Notes: a model not told the origin generated them from the sequence alone. A stretch of DNA of 64,000 nt from Limnanthes douglasii subsp. nivea (GCA_036936605.1 JAUPFV010000002.1:166028813-166092812), one strand, 5' to 3'. Positions 23,808-35,850 are shown, counted from the stretch's first letter. Translations and numbers: made by a program.

Positions 23808-23938
23808 TTTTAAATGTGAACAACTAATGTTGGAACCTTTACACATGACCAACTAATGTTAGAACTATTTAAATGTGACCAACTAATATTGAAACCTTTT
23901 ATATATGACCAATTAATGTTGGAACCTTTTAAATTAAG
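23808..23938. repeat. Tat-1 minisatellite, 29-30-bp unit, about 4 copies
   Basis: The phrase accaactaatgttggaacc recurs at 23821, 23850, 23880 and 23910, with small changes. The array lies between the extra gene and integrase, the position also occupied by arrays in Tat-2, Tat-3 and Tat-5. Confidence 0.85.
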
Positions 23939-24159
23939 GCACAAAGTTTATACGAGTCATATATAAAAATAAAAATAATTATCAAAGGCAAAATATGATA
24001 AATTTCAAGTGGTTTGGACACCTCATTAAAACCTCCCCAAGCCTCTAGGGTAGGAAAGAGTTTGGCCCCGAATATTTACATTGGTAACTAGAATATGAAC
24101 TCTCTTTTTACAGCTATTCAAGATAAAGCCTCAAGTGCTCAATATTCCATGGGTGTCTT

Positions 24160-25080
24160 AGACCTTCCCAAGTAAGCGCCAACTTCCCTAACCTTTTGTC
24201 TTTGGTGTATAAGAAGACCTTATTTAGAAATCTATCCCCTACTCCAAATTCTCTCCTTCGAACTTTAGATGCATATTTGCTTCTCATTAGGGTTTAATAA
24301 TTGATGGGTCTTAGATGAGCTCTAATTATGTTTCCTTCGAACTCTTTTTGCTATATCATTGTTTTGTTTGGAATAATATTCAATTCAGAACGATGACAGA
24401 GTAGATTTGACCGATGTTATCACATCCATCCCATATACCAAAGAAAAAAATGGATTCTTGGGGTAGCAATTCAGGGAGTAGTACGATAAGACTATAATTA
24501 TTACAAATAATTTTGACAACCTCAATTTCCCCATTATTATCTTGAGGGTGAAAAGGTGAAGAGAAGTAATGTTGGATTCCTCGGGATGTACAAAAAGCTC
24601 TCATATCTCTATTCTCAAATTGAGGGCCATTATCGATTGTTATACTTCTTACGACCCCAAATCTACAACATATGCCAGAGATGATAACTCGTATGGTAAT
24701 TTTAGATTTAGTACCATGGAGAGGTTTTGCTTCCATCCACTTTGGAAAAATAGTCAATTTCCACGATAATAGTTTGACGACCCACAAATTCCATTTGTAG
24801 AGGTCCCACTAAGTCATGCCCCTATATGTCAAAGGGTAACACTTAAGATATTGATTCTATTGGGCTGCTGACATATGTATTACATTTGCAAATCTTTGGC
24901 AAGGATCACACCGTTGAACTAGATCTTTAGTATCTACCATAATGGAAGGCCAACAATATTCTGCTAGCAAAACCCTTCTGGTTAAAGTTTTGTAACCACA
25001 ATAGACATAACCTTTCTCATTATGTAATTTGGATAATATCATATGTATTCATTATCATTGAGGCATTGCAAAAAAGGCAT
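24160..25080 (-). pseudogene. Tat-1 integrase
   Basis: Integrase inserts the cDNA. The minus strand has an H-H-C-C zinc-binding region (25042-24857: LHNEKGYVYCGYKTL, CDPCQRFANV), then the catalytic core (24787-24380), with the ITIDNGPQFENRDM motif containing the second catalytic Asp and SSPFHPQDNNGEIEV around the Glu. The part with the first catalytic Asp is split between frames near 24830. The C-terminal part is very decayed. Confidence 0.85.
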
Positions 25081-25089
25081 ACTACGAGA

Positions 25090-25620
25090 TTTTTTTTTGT
25101 AGAGGATAGTCCCTAGGACTTTAAAACCCTCTGCTTAAACCTTAACTTCTTAACCACTACTTTAACCATTGGCAAAATCCCCCTAGTAATAATTTTTTTA
25201 ATCTCGTATCTCCAATATTTGTCTTTAGTAGTTATAACTTGGAAAGTTTCCTCGGTAGTTGTTCCAATTTCAAAGCTTGTTGATATCAAAGGGAACTATT
25301 GTATCAAGATCTATGGGTATTTGAAGAAGGCCGACGTCTCCCTTAATACTTTCAAATATTATATCAAATGATATTTTCTAGCTTCAGATTTTCTGTTGGC
25401 ATGATATATAGGTAACGATAAATCACTTATTAAATGAACGCTTTTAGCACCATAATCTTGGGTAAGTCTTAATCATACTAACGCCGCTTCATATTTTGCT
25501 TTATTGTTTGATGCCTTGAAACCGAAGCGTATTACTTGGTACATTAAATCTCCGAAGGGAGATAATAAGCAAATTTCTACCCCACATCCTGACATGCTAG
25601 ACCCCATATGTTCAAACTAT
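25090..25620 (-). pseudogene. Tat-1 second (archaeal-like) RNase H
   Basis: The minus strand at about 25510-25400 reads NNKAKYEAALV, then LRLTQDYGAKSVHLISDLSL, the classic EYEA and SDS(Q/L)L region of the extra RNase H that defines Tat-clade elements. It lies between RH and integrase. Confidence 0.75.
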
Positions 25621-25693
25621 CGATTCATTTTTGGATTCTTTAATAACCTATTTAATATGTGGTCATTCCGAATGGAGTTCAACTAGAAGTCTA

Positions 25694-26080
25694 TCACATC
25701 TTGCACCTTAATCGCATTTGAGGAGAAAATTCAATATCATAATCTCCTAATTCAACTAACCACTTAGTCATTTGACCTGACACATCCTGTCTTTGCAAAA
25801 TATTTTTGAATGGGAAAGAAGTTCGAACAGTAATTGAATAGGCTTGAAAATAAGGTCTTATCATTCGAGCCGCTACTACTAGAGACAAAGCCAACTTTTC
25901 CAATATTAAGTATATTTTCTCTGCATCCAACGAAATTTTATTCATATAGTAGACATGACGAGGGTAACCATCGACTTCCCAAACCAAAACTGGACTCACT
26001 GCATAATAAGATACTACAACTTAAATTTAAAACTTCTCACTTATTGGCTTGGTTAATATCTTCGGAGAGGACAAATGTTC
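25694..26080 (-). pseudogene. Tat-1 RNase H
   Basis: The minus strand reads HVYYMNKISLDAEKIY, LEKLALSLVVAARMIRPYFQ and MTKWLVELGDYDIEFSP, the retroviral-type RNase H and tether that follow RT in Ty3/gypsy Pol. Confidence 0.85.
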
Positions 26081-26084
26081 TTTG

Positions 26085-26900
26085 ATTTTAGTGAAGGCCT
26101 CATCACACTCCCAGGTCCATTTAAATTCCTTAGCATTTCTTAAAACTTGGAAAAAGAGTGTGCACTTATTAGAAGACCTTGATATAAACCTGTTCAGAGA
26201 AGCCAATCTTCCTAGTTAATATTTGAACTTCTTTGGTAGATCTGAGAGGTCCATGAAAAGTAGGGCCTTTAATTGTACGAGATCAGCTTTAATGCCCTTT
26301 TCACTGATAACATACCCCAAGAAATTTCTTGAGCATACTTTGAATGTACATATCTTTGGGTTTAACTTCATGTTAATAGCTTTCAAATTGAAGAACATTT
26401 ATTTCAGATTGAATAAATTATTCTTATCCCTAACACTTTTTACCAACATATCATTAATGAAGACCTCAACATTTCTCATAATTTGGTTAGTGAAGCCTTT
26501 ATTCACCAAATGTTGGTAAGTGGATCCATATTTTTTCAAACCTAAGGGCATAAACTTGTTAATTTTTGTCGACTGATCTACTTCTTCAACAACAACTTAA
26601 GAATTTCCACAAAAAGTCCACTTGTTTTTGTATAACAAGACACACGTCAAGTCGTATTGTTAACTTATGGAAAATAATTCTTGCGAGGACACCTGTTACA
26701 TTCTTGGTACACCAAGTAAATACATGTAAATTCTTCAATAAAAATAATAACAAATATTCCCTTACTATTGGTACCAATCTCGCTCCTAATCCTGACACAT
26801 TTTCCATCTGGAAGTTGTACAACTCAGCATCTTCATCAAGAATAACTAACTTATGAGTCTCATACAGATCATCTACGTTGCCAGGTTCGGAAGACGACTT
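26085..26900 (-). pseudogene. Tat-1 reverse transcriptase
   Basis: The minus strand includes RIIFHKLTIRLDVCLVIQKQ (entry to RT, 26822-26586) and the RT 3' part LNPKICTFKVCSRNFLGYVI with SEKGIKADLVQLKAL (26398-26216). The part around the catalytic YVDD box is frame-broken (26430-26580), with plus-strand sequence near 26450 antisense to NEDMLVK-like text. Confidence 0.8.
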
Positions 26901-26999
26901 TAGTAATTGTTATCTGTCTTGGTTTCCACGTTGTGTAATGTTTTAGAGGCCAAAATGGCGACATAACATTCTCTAGCTACTTCGAACAACTCCGAACTG

Positions 27000-27460
27000 A
27001 CCCCTTACAACATATTTCAAACACTGATGCACTGTCGAAGCAATGATATGCATTCTTGTTAACTAAGACCTACCAATTATAGAATTATATGAAGTTGGAC
27101 CATCAACCACCACAAAGAGTACACTAACCATCTTCTTAAAAGGACCTTTCGCAAGAAGGGTTTCACCTTCAAACTCTCATACCACATTTGGAGTGTTCCC
27201 TATAAATCCCACTATGGTTCTGTTAGATCAGAGTATAATTGGAGGGTTTTTCATTTGCTTATAGGTGGATAAAAATAAAATATTAGCTGAGCTAGTTGTG
27301 TCAATCAAAATCTTTCGAATTTCAATTCCATCAATTTTAGCCCCAGATAACGCACAGTATCCTCATGTGGTCTAGCAACGTCTCTTAAATCATCACCATC
27401 GAACACAATAAATGGTTTTACATTATGGTATAGATGAGTTAAATTTTACCATATAACTGG
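27000..27460 (-). pseudogene. Tat-1 protease region
   Basis: The position between gag and RT, plus minus-strand phrases such as VDTTSSANILFLS near 27300-27260 and KRKALVGNRYIA-like decayed text, indicate the aspartic protease. The D-T-G triad is altered (ILIDTTS-like). Confidence 0.55.
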
Positions 27461-27489
27461 TTGATCAAACTCACTATTTGTCTTTTCAG

Positions 27490-29051
27490 AGAACAACCAA
27501 AGGGGCGTGTATCTAATTCGACCTTAGTCGGGGTTAGGGTCTAAATAATCTGAATCTTCATCAAATTCATTGTATGGTCAAGTAATAACCATGCATTATG
27601 AGTATGAGTTGGTGCCTGTGATCTATTCTCCACTTGCGCTTTGACAAATGTGGTTACTTTTTCATTCTCAATCAAAGTCTAAATTTCTTGCTTTAAATAT
27701 ATATAGTCCTTTGTATCATGGCCCACGTCATTATGGTATGTAAAAGATCACATATTTTGATTTTCTCTTGAATTTTGAGTGGGAGATAGTCTTCTAATTG
27801 TACATAATTTTTTTTCTTATCAAAATAGCAGCAACACCCCTCTATTAATTCTACAACGTGATCAGGTCAGACCCATTAATTCCCCCTGTATTTGTATTGC
27901 TACTGCTGACCTTGTGGATGATGGTTCCCTCTAGATCTAAAAGTACTTTGATTAGAATCGTTTGAACGAGAACTAGCAGTTGTTTGTGCTTGTTGTTGTT
28001 GAAGCTGAAGTACTATTCTTTTGCTGATATAACTTTATCCGTTTTGTTTCTTCCACTGTAATATGTTTTTCAACTTGGGACAAACAGTAGTATTATGAAG
28101 GACATTACTTTCTTTTTTGTCACAATATCAGTCGACTCTCCGGCGAAAAGCCCTTTGTTCAAAGCAATTTTGTAAACCATTCTTGGTTTCTACAAATATT
28201 GTGGTATACTTCTTCAAAATTTCTCCAATCTACTAACGGATTGAATTATTGTGTCCCTATTTCCTCTTATTTCTTTACTTCCCACAAACTGTCTTCGGAG
28301 AGCTATCCAAAACATATCAAAACTCTTGTTCGAACCTTGAGGAAGCCGATTATACCATTTCAAAGCACAATCTTTAAAGTTTGGGAAAAAGCCTAACATA
28401 ACAACTTGTCATCGTTATCAAAATTCATCATAAAATTCTTAAATTATTCAAGGTGGTTTTCCGGATCCTTACTCCCATTAAAATCTTCCATTTATAAAAT
28501 GTCGAATCATTTGGGCAGATGACGAGAAAGGATATCCGCAGAAAGACGGGATTGCCTCCAATTATGTCATTGGCTAAACTGATGATCCTCACAAGTGGTT
28601 GAAAACATCTTTGATTCAATTTGGATAGGAAATTGATCACTCACTTGATAGTATATATTGTAGAGTCTCGGTCTTCTTGTTTTCCTTTATATTATTTCTT
28701 ATATTTACTCTTTACGTGTTTGATTTTACTCGATTTATAACACCAATCTGATCATTTTTTCAAATGATGTTTACCACGATGATTTTTTTCTCTTCTTATG
28801 ATAATAGTCACTACTTGAAAAGGAAGAAGACTCTTTAGTATCATACACTGAATCCTTGTTAGAATCTGATGAACTACAGTTGTCCTTAGCTTTACACCAT
28901 TTTTCAAAGAATGATGGGTTTTAGTGAGTGGTTTTTTTTTTATGTTTTTATGGTTTGTGCTGAATATTTGGGTATATAGTTTGTTCATTAACACCCTTGA
29001 GTCCTTTGGATTTTTGAAAATCCAAATGAACTCAATCTTTATTGTTATCAC
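27490..29051 (-). pseudogene. Tat-1 gag
   Basis: The minus strand reads FPNFKDCALKWYNRLPQG, WIALRRQFVGSKEIRGNRD (28399-28214), the conserved capsid core of Tat/Athila-type gag (W-Y-x-x-L-P and F-x-x-x-F). A decayed zinc-knuckle region and Gln-rich stretch lie near 28050-27880. Upstream (29051-28752) is a Lys-rich leader segment. Confidence 0.8.
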
Positions 29052-29292
29052 AGCTTCATTTTGAGACCTTAAAGCTTCAATTTCCGATCAGAGCTAGTCA
29101 TGCTCCTTTTCCATGAGCAATCACTATTGTCTTTCATCAATCAAACGTTGTGCTTTACTGGCTTCATCGATATTGATTCCTTTGTTTTCATGGGAAGGAT
29201 CTGTATACACTACAAATTCCATACTTTATTATGTTCCGAAAAAGATTTTAACACTCTAGGATTTCAGATGTTGCTATCCGGGTACCTTCGTA

Positions 29293-29309
29293 GAAATCTG
29301 TGGTAGCCA
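29293..29309 (-). promoter_or_regulatory. Tat-1 candidate primer-binding site
   Basis: The minus strand reads TGGCTACCACAGATTTC three bases inside the LTR. It resembles the Tat-3 site TGGCGACCATAGTGG at the same place. The matching tRNA was not identified. Confidence 0.5.
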
Positions 29310-29312
29310 GTC

Positions 29313-29567
29313 TCATGCGGATGATTATTCTTTAAGGGTGTTTAAGTAATAAGGTGAAATGTAATTAAGTTTATAGTACAAGGTAGAGAAATAATTGGGA
29401 TGCTTTAAGTAAAGGTTTATAGAGAGAGTCTGGCAGTAGAAATAAGTTTTATCCTTCATTAATGCCTTCAAAACTATTGATAGGTGAATTAAGCTCTAAT
29501 GAGCCTAATGGGTCGAAATGCGGTTCAAGCCCAAATTTAAAAGTGAATCTAGCCTCTAAGTGTAACA
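29313..29567 (-). repeat. Tat-1 5' LTR
   Basis: Paired with 19397-19660. Read on the minus strand it starts TGTTACACTTAGAGG, a TG start. The opposite end reads CGCATGA where CGCATCA would be expected from the partner. The putative PBS abuts on the left. Confidence 0.65.
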
Positions 29568-29579
29568 GGTTTTCTTTTA

Positions 29580-29901
29580 TGAAGATTTAATTAAGTATGT
29601 TCTTTTAGATAGAGAGAGTGAAAATGTAGAGGGATAATGAAAGTGTTTAAGTTCTGAGGAGAAATATAACAAAGTATAGTTAACTTGAAGAAGTGAAAAT
29701 CAGATCCTTTATCAATGGTCTCCAACCCTATTTATAGGAACGCTAGAGACTTTAACTGAATAAGTTATACAAAATAGATAAATTACATTGTGGTCCTTTA
29801 TATGTACAAATAACATAAATCTCATCTGATAACTTTATATCACTACTTATTACAACATTTCTCTAATTGTTTTATGTCCCTGATAACTTGTATCCTTATC
29901 A
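29580..29901 (-). repeat. Tat-2 3' LTR
   Basis: It runs from TGAAGATT to TTATCA and resembles the Tat-3 LTR. On the minus strand it begins TGATAAGGATAC and carries TATAAATAGG (plus strand cctatttata, about 29728-29738), a normal LTR promoter element. The polypurine tract CTAAGGGGGCTAC (minus, 29902-29914) abuts it. Confidence 0.8.
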
Positions 29902-29914
29902 GTAGCCCCCTTAG
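29902..29914 (-). promoter_or_regulatory. Tat-2 polypurine tract
   Basis: The minus strand reads CTAAGGGGGCTAC directly before the LTR start TGATAAGG, as in Tat-3, -4 and -5. Confidence 0.75.
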
Positions 29915-30300
29915 TTCTTATGAAGAGTGATGAAGAACTAGATATTTTCGAAGCTATTTCAGACCAAAAATGTAAATTCCCATATGCTAAGTTACCTCGA
30001 ATACAAACAACCCATCATCACGCCAAACTATATTTAAGTTTGCCTCAATCAGGGCTACTTATTATTACTTTTTTAAAGTTCGCTTCGAAAGTACTCATGG
30101 TTTTTCAACCATTTCCCTGATGACAACTAGAGACACATGGAGTGCTCTAATGCATGTGCATTACAGTATTAACTCTGACAGTCTACTAGTGTCACTCTAT
30201 TTCAAAGTAGGCAACCGTTTGGCAGTTCCTTTCTCAACAAATTAGCCGTTGTCAACCTTTCACCTTCTTTTCCTACTTTCTCTTTTATTTATTCTTCTAT

Positions 30301-30362
30301 GTATATATTAAACCCTTAGGTATTTTCCTTTCACTTATATTCTTTAGTGAGAGAAAAAGAGT
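30301..30362 (+). promoter_or_regulatory. Tat-2 antisense-gene promoter region
   Basis: TATA-like gtatatatta at 30301-30310 followed by gagagaaaaaga at 30349-30360. The same pair, with similar spacing, precedes the extra gene in other Tat copies. Confidence 0.5.
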
Positions 30363-30469
30363 CGTCTGAAAAATTTATTCCACCGCCACCTTAATTTGAA
30401 AACCCATATTCTCCGATTCACCTTCAACTTTCTATAGCCTAACTTGAAGATTTTTCTTCATCTCAATTT

Positions 30470-32002
30470 TTGAAAAAACCACAATCTACTAAAAAAACCA
30501 TTTTTGGTATTTACGATTACTTGTGTATTAGTGAAAGGGTTGTTGAATATCGTGCATCCGGTGTAATAGATAACTCACCAAAATATTCAACTTATACCAT
30601 ACTATACAAAAATTTCATCTCTTGCCAAAGTTCTTATGGATTTCAAACCCTTCAAACTCAGTTCTTAACACTTGCTTTTCACAATCCCCTCAACAATCAA
30701 AACTCAAATCGCCTTGAAATCCTTCACAAGTATCTTCTGGGGCTGCATGAACTCCTACTTGAGTCAAATGTAAAGAAAAACAAGGTAAATCTTCTCAAAG
30801 AACTTGAGAAACATCTCATGTAAACATCACTAATTCTCCTTGATTTTTTTACAAAGAAACGCCTTGAATTCAATTGAAAACTACTCACGGTAAGAACAAC
30901 CTCCTCAAGAAAGTACACGTTTAGCCATGAGAGATTCCGAAGACGTTAATGCTTCATAGAAACCTACATCTTCTCTTCCTCAGAAGGAGATGGTTGTGAC
31001 CAAGAAAAAATCACAGATAACTCCTTCAAAGATTCAACAACAAAACAAAACTACTATACCCGCAAACTCACAAAATACTACTAGTAATAGAGCCCCACCT
31101 CAACTACGAGATGAAGCCTCGGAGGAAGACCCTAAATTAGAATCGAGGACACATATTGAAATCTCAGGATGCACTGCTGCTTTGGAATTCGAGGATAATG
31201 CTTCGAAGAAACCGACTCCAGAGAAAAATATAAGGAAAAAAAAAGAGCCAATCGAATTAACCAAATGGATCGCTGCAAAGTTGAGCGTGAACTTAAAAAA
31301 TATCCTCCCTGAATTCCTTATTGCATTGAAAAATATTCAATATGAATACTATATTCAAGCCCATGGAGAGCATTTGATAAAACAGTAGGATAAACTCCAC
31401 TCTGTTGTGGAGCGAATGAAATTGTGGTCTACCCCGAACTCATCAAGCGGGGACTTCGATTTTCGCTGACCCAATACTAGTTGAGTATTTTGAACCCATC
31501 GACTTATGTTAAACGCAATCAAGCCCAAACTTATGTTTTACCCTCACGAACACCATTATGGCCTTTAGACTTGGCAAATTCCCCTCTCCATCAAATATTT
31601 TATTGGAATGGCTGGCCTTTCCAAACCTCTAGTGCTACCATTCTACTACCTCACCTCGGAGATTCCTTCAAGTTAATTGACCATCTCCTCGAAGCTGAAA
31701 AATTGTGGAAACAAAGGTTCATCTTTATTTGTAGACCCTGGGACAATGGCAAAGAACTTTGTGAAGAAAATCCATTATAGATTAATCTCGAATAGAAAAA
31801 TACCAGTAAGTTAGTCAATTTTCCTTTGCTCTTATTAATATATATACTTTAATTTATTTATTGACTGTTGTTTTATGTAGAAATTTTGAGGCGGTATATA
31901 TCTCGTCGAAAAACTGCCATATATATCTTTACCAAACTGTCTACATGGGCAGAGAATGCATGAAGTAACGAGTTTCACATGGCCTTTCAACCGATGAATT
32001 TT
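30470..32002 (+). pseudogene. Tat-2 extra gene, 5' part (antisense to pol)
   Basis: The function is unknown. The N-terminal segment reads IYDYLCISERVVEYRASGVI, conserved with Tat-3 (IYDYVYISERAAEYC) and Tat-4 (AYDYLCISERAEEYKVDG). A low-complexity stretch follows with NRAPPQLRDEASEEDPK (30990-31388). The middle segment at about 31480 reads LVEYFEPIDLC in decayed form, then HQIFYWNGWPF and AEKLWKQRFIFICRPWDN. A 75-base intron (31806-31880) keeps the frame. Exon 2 reads ILRRYISRRKTA and ends FQPMNFIN at the Tat-3 insertion. At least three stops occur. Confidence 0.7.
31806..31880 (+). other. Intron in Tat-2 extra gene (75 bp, phase 1)
   Basis: The donor is acca|gtaagt, and the acceptor follows a T-rich stretch, ttttatgtag|aaat. 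Removing it joins ...KNT to KILRRYI in one frame. The Tat-4 copy has an intron at the homologous place and in the same phase. Confidence 0.72.
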
Positions 32003-32007
32003 ATCAA

Positions 32008-32353
32008 TGTTGAGTATGAGAGAAATCTTGATGAATTAAATGAATTAAACTTGTGTTTGTGGAAAATAGAATGAAAGTATTAAAATAAAATTGAAGCGTG
32101 AAAATTCTAGATAGAGAAACATTTTGGCAAATTCTATCCCAAATCATAAAAGTCGAACCCTTTATTCAATATCTCCTGGCCTATTTATAAACAAGTAAGA
32201 GGACTTTAACTGAATCTGTTACATAAAATGACAAATTAGATTATGGTCCTTTATATTTACAAATAATACAAATCTCCTCTCATAACTTTACAATATATCG
32301 AAAGTAACCTTAATGTCACTATTTTAAGTGTCTGATAATTTATGTCCTTATCA
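32008..32353 (-). repeat. Tat-3 3' LTR (346 bp)
   Basis: Plus strand TGTTGAG to TTATCA. It matches 48608-48952. A TATAAATAGG box on the minus strand lies near 32181-32192 (plus cctatttataaa). Confidence 0.9.
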
Positions 32354-32371
32354 GTAGCCCCTCTAATTCTT
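32354..32371 (-). promoter_or_regulatory. Tat-3 polypurine tract
   Basis: The minus strand reads GAATTAGAGGGGCTAC immediately before the LTR start TGATAAGG. Confidence 0.75.
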
Positions 32372-32871
32372 ATGAAGAATAACAAATAAAAACTAGAAAT
32401 CTTCTAAACCATGCCAAATAGGAACTGTTAATTGCCATACTCTAAGTCGTTTCGAATATTACTTAGTTAATACTCTATTGAAATGGCATGTCTTCACGCT
32501 TCACTCCTTCGAACTAAAGTGTCTTTAAACTTGCCTCGAGTTAGAACCATTAAATATTATATTTAAAACCTTTTCGAATCTTCTTGTATTCTTCTCAATT
32601 TTTATCAGGACCATTTATTTCTCCGCTTATATTATTCGAACACAATCATTTTTACGCTTGCCTCGAATGTACACGTGGATTCTCAATCATTTCTCTACTT
32701 ACAGTTAGAAACGTATGGAATACTCTAGTGCACATGAAGAATGTCGTTAGATCTAACAATAGACAGATGTCACCATACTTGGTAGTAGGAAACTATTTGA
32801 CGATTCCCTTTCCCTCCAATAGCTGTCACCGACTCTTCATATTCTATACCTATAATATCATTCACTATTCT

Positions 32872-32925
32872 TCTATAAATATTCTCCCTTAGTCATTTTG
32901 CCTCACTATCTACTGAGAGAAAGAG
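32872..32925 (+). promoter_or_regulatory. Tat-3 antisense-gene promoter region
   Basis: TATA-like tctataaat at 32872-32880 and gagagaaagag at 32915-32925, with about 43 bases from the TATA start to the leader, as in Tat-4. Confidence 0.5.
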
Positions 32926-33029
32926 CGATTTAACTAAAAACCTTTTCTTCCTCACTATCTTCACCAGAAATTTCAACTTTCCCGATTTACCTTCATCCTT
33001 GTACAGATTAGTTTACAGGTTCCTCTTTG

Positions 33030-35400
33030 TTTTATGAAGAAATCTCCATCTACTTAAAAACCCATTTTTGGTTTATACGACTATGTGTACATCAGTGAGA
33101 GAGCTGCTGAATATTGTGCAGCACTCGTAATAGATATTTCTCCAAAATTTCCAACTAAACCACTTTATATGGTAATTTCCTCCCCAATTAGAATTCTGTT
33201 GGATTCCAAAATCCATCCAGCCTAGTTCTTGATAACTCTCACCAAAATATCCTCAACGATCATCGTCACCGCTTCGAAATCTCTCACCAACACTCTCTGG
33301 CAACATACCCATTCTTCCTCAAACAAGTCATAAAGATACACAAAAAATCTTCTCAGAAAGAGTCAGAAACTTCTACAATAGTTAACACTAAACCACCTCA
33401 AAGTTCTCACAAAGAGAAACCTCGAATTCAATCCAAGCCTCACTGTTACCAAACTCATCCTCCTTGAAAAAGCCCAGTTGTAGCCATGTGATACTTCGAA
33501 GATAACAATGCTCGACAAGATCCTACACCTTCTCCTCCCCCAAAGGATATTGTTGTGACTGACAAAGAGTCACAACCAACTTATTCGAAGACTGCTCAAC
33601 CAAACACAAAGACAACCTTTAATCGACAAAATACTACCAAATACAAAGCTCCACTTCATCTTCGAGACGAAGCATCGGAAGAAGAAGCTGAAACAGATTT
33701 GAGGATAGAGCTAAAGTCTAATCATGATATCACAGCAAGGACTTATAGAACTACATGAGGACAGTGTTGCAACTCTAAGTGTCAACCTGAAAGCGGGTCC
33801 TCCCCAAATATATCATTGTATTGAAAAACATTCCATATAAATATTATTGTCAAGCTCTCGCGAGACGATTAAGAAAACAATGGGGTCTACTAGACAATGC
33901 CGTGCTTCGTTTACCTTAAAACGGGGAGACTCTACTTTCTTGTAGTGTAAACGAGCTTGTGGTCTACTCTGAGATCATCAACTAGGGATTTCGATTCCCA
34001 TTGGACCTAATAATAGTGTAGTACTTCGAACTTCTTGATCTGTCCCCAACACAAGCAAGCTCGAAGTTATGCTTCACCCTCTTATCTGTCATCATGGATT
34101 CCAGATGAGGCAAAATTCCTCTTTCGATTAAAAGCTTTATTGCACTGACAGGTCTTTTGAAAAATCTAGTATTACCCTTCTACTATCTCACCATCAGAGA
34201 TAATTTCAAGATGATTCAGGACCTCCTCAAAACTAAGAAGTTTTGGAAATAAAGTTTCTTCTTAATTTCTAGAGCCTCGGAAATGACAAAGAAATTTCCA
34301 AAGACTACTGGAACCTGATGCGAAACCCAGATGACACTGTGAAAAGACTACTAGAACCTGATGCGAAAGTCATACTTCCAGTTTAAAATCGATCCCAAAG
34401 CCACTTACCCACAAAGGAAAAGGGTAATAAGGAAAAAACGGATGCCAGATCTTCGAAAAATCTAAAACCACAGAGAAGACCAAGACAAACCAAAAGGAAA
34501 CCAAACGTAACAAATCTTTCAACCATTAAAGAAAGAATCATGGCTGAACCTTCTCCAAAGAAAAAAAAATACTTTCGCTTCCAAAAAGAAGAAAAACTCC
34601 TCCAAAAGTATTCCAAAAATTTCAAAGAAAAAATTCAAAGTACCTCCCTCAAATTCAAATACAAATGTTGAGGATGCAGAAGATATTTTGGTGACAGATC
34701 ACCAAGGAAAATCAACAATGAAAAATATTGGTGAAGATGAAATCCGAAATCTCTACAAGGATATGGACCCTGAAGTTCAACGAATTCAAGACAACTTGAA
34801 CAAATTGCTCAACAAGTTACCGCACCTCTTCTGCATGAAATTATGAGTTCAAATATTCCACCACGTTCATCCTTATATGCCCTTAGGCATGATGAAATTC
34901 CTTCTACTTATCCTAACTCTCTTATTATACCTATGGAGGATCATCTTGATGAAGTATCAAATATTCTTCAACCATTCTCAAACCTCGAAGAAGCAGCAAA
35001 AAACTTATGCATAGAAATTATGTCTACTCAAAACAAACTAGAGACTATGGCTAAAGACATAATCTGGTATAAAAAAGATATTGTCGGAGAGAAACGGATG
35101 AGGGAAATATTTGGCCAATACATCCTTGATCAATTCTAAGTTTTTCAAGCTAATATGTCAAATTTTATAACAGAAGCCATCCATCTCAAACTTCATTTAA
35201 GAGCTGTTCTACTGAAGATCAAAAAGCTTGAAAAGACATATTTCTTGTGTTCTTTTGGATTGTTAAATCACCAGTTGTTATTAGTGATCCATATTTTTAA
35301 AATGTTTAACCGCTTAGCATTTGAACTTATATTTTGTAAAGCTGAAAAATGCGCTTTCATTTGTCCAAAGAACAAATGCCTACTTTAACTTTCAACTACT
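33030..35400 (+). pseudogene. Tat-3 extra gene (antisense to pol)
   Basis: The function is unknown. The N-terminal motif IYDYVYISERAAEYC is near 33070-33115. The Pro/Thr segment with HLRDEASEEEAETD lies at 33555-33758. The middle segment (VEYFELLDLSPTQ) is near 34015-34060, followed by a short deletion that removes the intron region found in Tat-2 and Tat-4 (around 34290-34330). A Lys-rich tract runs 34400-34650, an acidic stretch 34670-34750, and the C-terminal helical segment LQPFSNLEEAAKNLC with STQNKLETMAKDI at 34843-35139. A frameshift lies near 34830. Confidence 0.7.
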
Positions 35401-35564
35401 TGACAGCTTTATATTATATCTTGAATAATTTTTTATTTTATGAACCAGGCATTAACACTTCGAATCCTACTATTAATTGAAAACATTGCAGGTAATGAAC
35501 ATCAACACCTCAAATATTATTATCTTTTCGATCAGTTCTTTTTAAATGAACGTACAATACCTCG

Positions 35565-35850
35565 AATTTAAATATTGCATTTAAAGAAAGTTAACACTTC
35601 GAATGTGATTATCTCTTTAAACAGTGCTCTAAATGAATGTGTAGCACCTCAAATAAAAATAGTGCGTTTAAAGAACGTTATCACCTCGAATGTGGTCATC
35701 TCTTCAAACGGTGTTATAAATGAAGGTGTAGCACATCGAATAAAAATAGTGCATTTAAAGAACGTTAACACCTCGGATTTGGTTGTTTCTTCGAACAGTG
35801 CTTTTAATAAACGTGTAGCACTTCGAATAAAAATAGTTACTCTTGATTAA
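35565..35850. repeat. Tat-3 minisatellite, 87-bp unit, about 3 copies
   Basis: The phrase gttaacac(t/c)tcgaatgtg starts at 35590, 35677 and 35764, a period of 87. Because 87 is divisible by 3, one plus-strand frame (35575-35850) stays open with a 29-residue repeat (LKNVNTS...ISSNSALNE...). It lies between the extra gene and integrase. Homologous phrases occur in Tat-2 (85 bp). Confidence 0.9.

Larger units (their letters stand above)
19397..29567 (-). mobile_element. Tat-1: Ty3/gypsy Tat-type LTR retrotransposon, decayed
   Basis: On the minus strand, from right to left: 5' LTR (29313-29567), a putative PBS, gag, protease, RT, RNase H, a second RNase H, integrase, then a plus-strand extra gene and the 3' LTR (from 19397). 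The second RNase H between RH and INT, together with an antisense extra ORF, marks the Tat clade (Ogre/Retand/Grande relatives). A plastid DNA insert (23262-23557) interrupts it. I could not match a target duplication at the two ends, so the outer boundaries are approximate. Confidence 0.8.
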
